Shown in pieces: positions 5,117 to 5,515 of a stretch of DNA of 5,515 nucleotides. This DNA comes from Balneolaceae bacterium (GTDB lineage: Bacteria; Bacteroidota; Rhodothermia; Balneolales; Balneolaceae): the NCBI GenBank assembly GCA_007126675.1, contig SLAU01000227.1:1-5515 (forward strand), in the 5' to 3' direction. Every line of letters begins with the position of its first letter. The first letter of the stretch is position 1. The notes beneath the pieces were generated by a model. That model was not told the DNA's origin. It saw nothing but the letters and a program-made list of their open reading frames with translations, and did not search any database. A program made the translations under genes and the position numbers.

Positions 5117-5515
5117 TCACTCCAACATCGGCAAATCCACACCGCGTTCGCGCGCGATCTGTTCGGCGAGTTCGTAGCCGGCATCGGCGTGACGCATTAC
5201 GCCGGTGCCGGGATCGTTGGTCAGCACACGGTTCAGCCTTCGCGAGGCCATGTCGGTGCCATCGGCCAGGCATACCATTCCGGAGTGTATAGAGTAACCG
5301 ATTCCCACTCCGCCGCCGTGATGCAGGCTCACCCAGCTTGCACCGCTTGCGGTGTTCAGCATGGCGTTCAGCAGCGGCCAGTCAGCAATAGCGTCCGAGC
5401 CATCTTTCATCGCTTCGGTTTCGCGGTTGGGGGATGCTACCGAGCCGGTATCCAGATGGTCGCGGCCGATTACGATTGGTGCTTTTACCTTCCCGTTTTT
5501 CACCAGCCAGTTGAA
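5117..5515 (-). CDS. hutU: Urocanate hydratase (urocanase), C-terminal 132 residues, partial
   Basis: The 3' end of hutU; the 5' part lies beyond the window, and the reading frame stays open to the edge (first residues FNWLVKNG), so the internal GTG at 5501-5503 is not a start. Urocanase is a cytosolic NAD+-dependent enzyme that hydrates urocanate to 4-imidazolone-5-propionate, step two of histidine degradation. Diagnostic segments are GRDHLDTGSVASPNRETE (17-34 of the visible part), WVSLHHGGGVGIGYSIHSG (61-79), whose glycine-rich stretch contributes to NAD+ binding, and NDPGTGVMRHADAGYE (100-115). The protein ends DLPMLE, as is usual for the family, so the C-terminus is intact. The active-site cysteine of the family (Cys410 in the Pseudomonas enzyme) should lie upstream of the visible part. 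hutH, hutI and the remaining pathway genes are not in the window. A terminator-like hairpin follows the stop codon by about 35 bases. Confidence 0.97.
   Translation of the reverse strand, partial: FNWLVKNGKVKAPIVIGRDHLDTGSVASPNRETEAMKDGSDAIADWPLLNAMLNTASGASWVSLHHGGGVGIGYSIHSGMVCLADGTDMASRRLNRVLTNDPGTGVMRHADAGYELAEQIARERGVDLPMLE

Noticed and set aside
5117..5503. Start of hutU at the GTG at 5501-5503.
   Set aside because: The frame continues to the window edge with urocanase-like residues, and 128 residues would be far too short for this enzyme of about 550 residues.

Overview
The window comes from a Gram-negative bacterium. It carries a periplasmic adaptor protein, which implies an outer membrane, and intergenic regions full of GC-rich palindromic repeats of the kind I associate with Bacteroidota and Balneolota/Rhodothermota-like genomes. 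That placement rests on impression and protein style, not on a database search. Every gene I can support lies on the minus strand, so transcription runs from high to low coordinates.

Reading in that direction, the window opens inside the 3' end of urocanate hydratase (hutU, 5515-5117), the second enzyme of histidine degradation. A 488-bp non-coding stretch follows. It holds a probable hutU terminator, a cluster of four related palindromic repeat modules and a plausible promoter. Next comes a complete YfcC/DcuC-type inner-membrane carrier (4628-3222), then a 433-bp non-coding stretch with a second, different set of repeats (nested inverted repeats and a tandem decamer). Last is an efflux operon: a HlyD/MacA-type membrane fusion protein (2788-1667), a MacB/FtsX-type ABC permease (1620-394) and the 5' end of a second, paralogous permease (386 to beyond position 1).

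The three efflux genes are tightly spaced (46 bp, then 7 bp) and probably form one transcript encoding a tripartite-type export or lipoprotein-handling ABC system. No ATPase gene is visible in the window; it may lie downstream of position 1 or elsewhere. The carrier sits next to hutU and could import histidine, urocanate or a related compound, but its own promoter and the repeat-filled gap argue against simple co-transcription.

The gene content is ordinary. The features most worth a second look are the two repeat-dense intergenic regions and the way the first permease's stop codon and last codon double as the ribosome binding region of the second. I see no RNA gene, CRISPR array, insertion-sequence transposase or phage gene.
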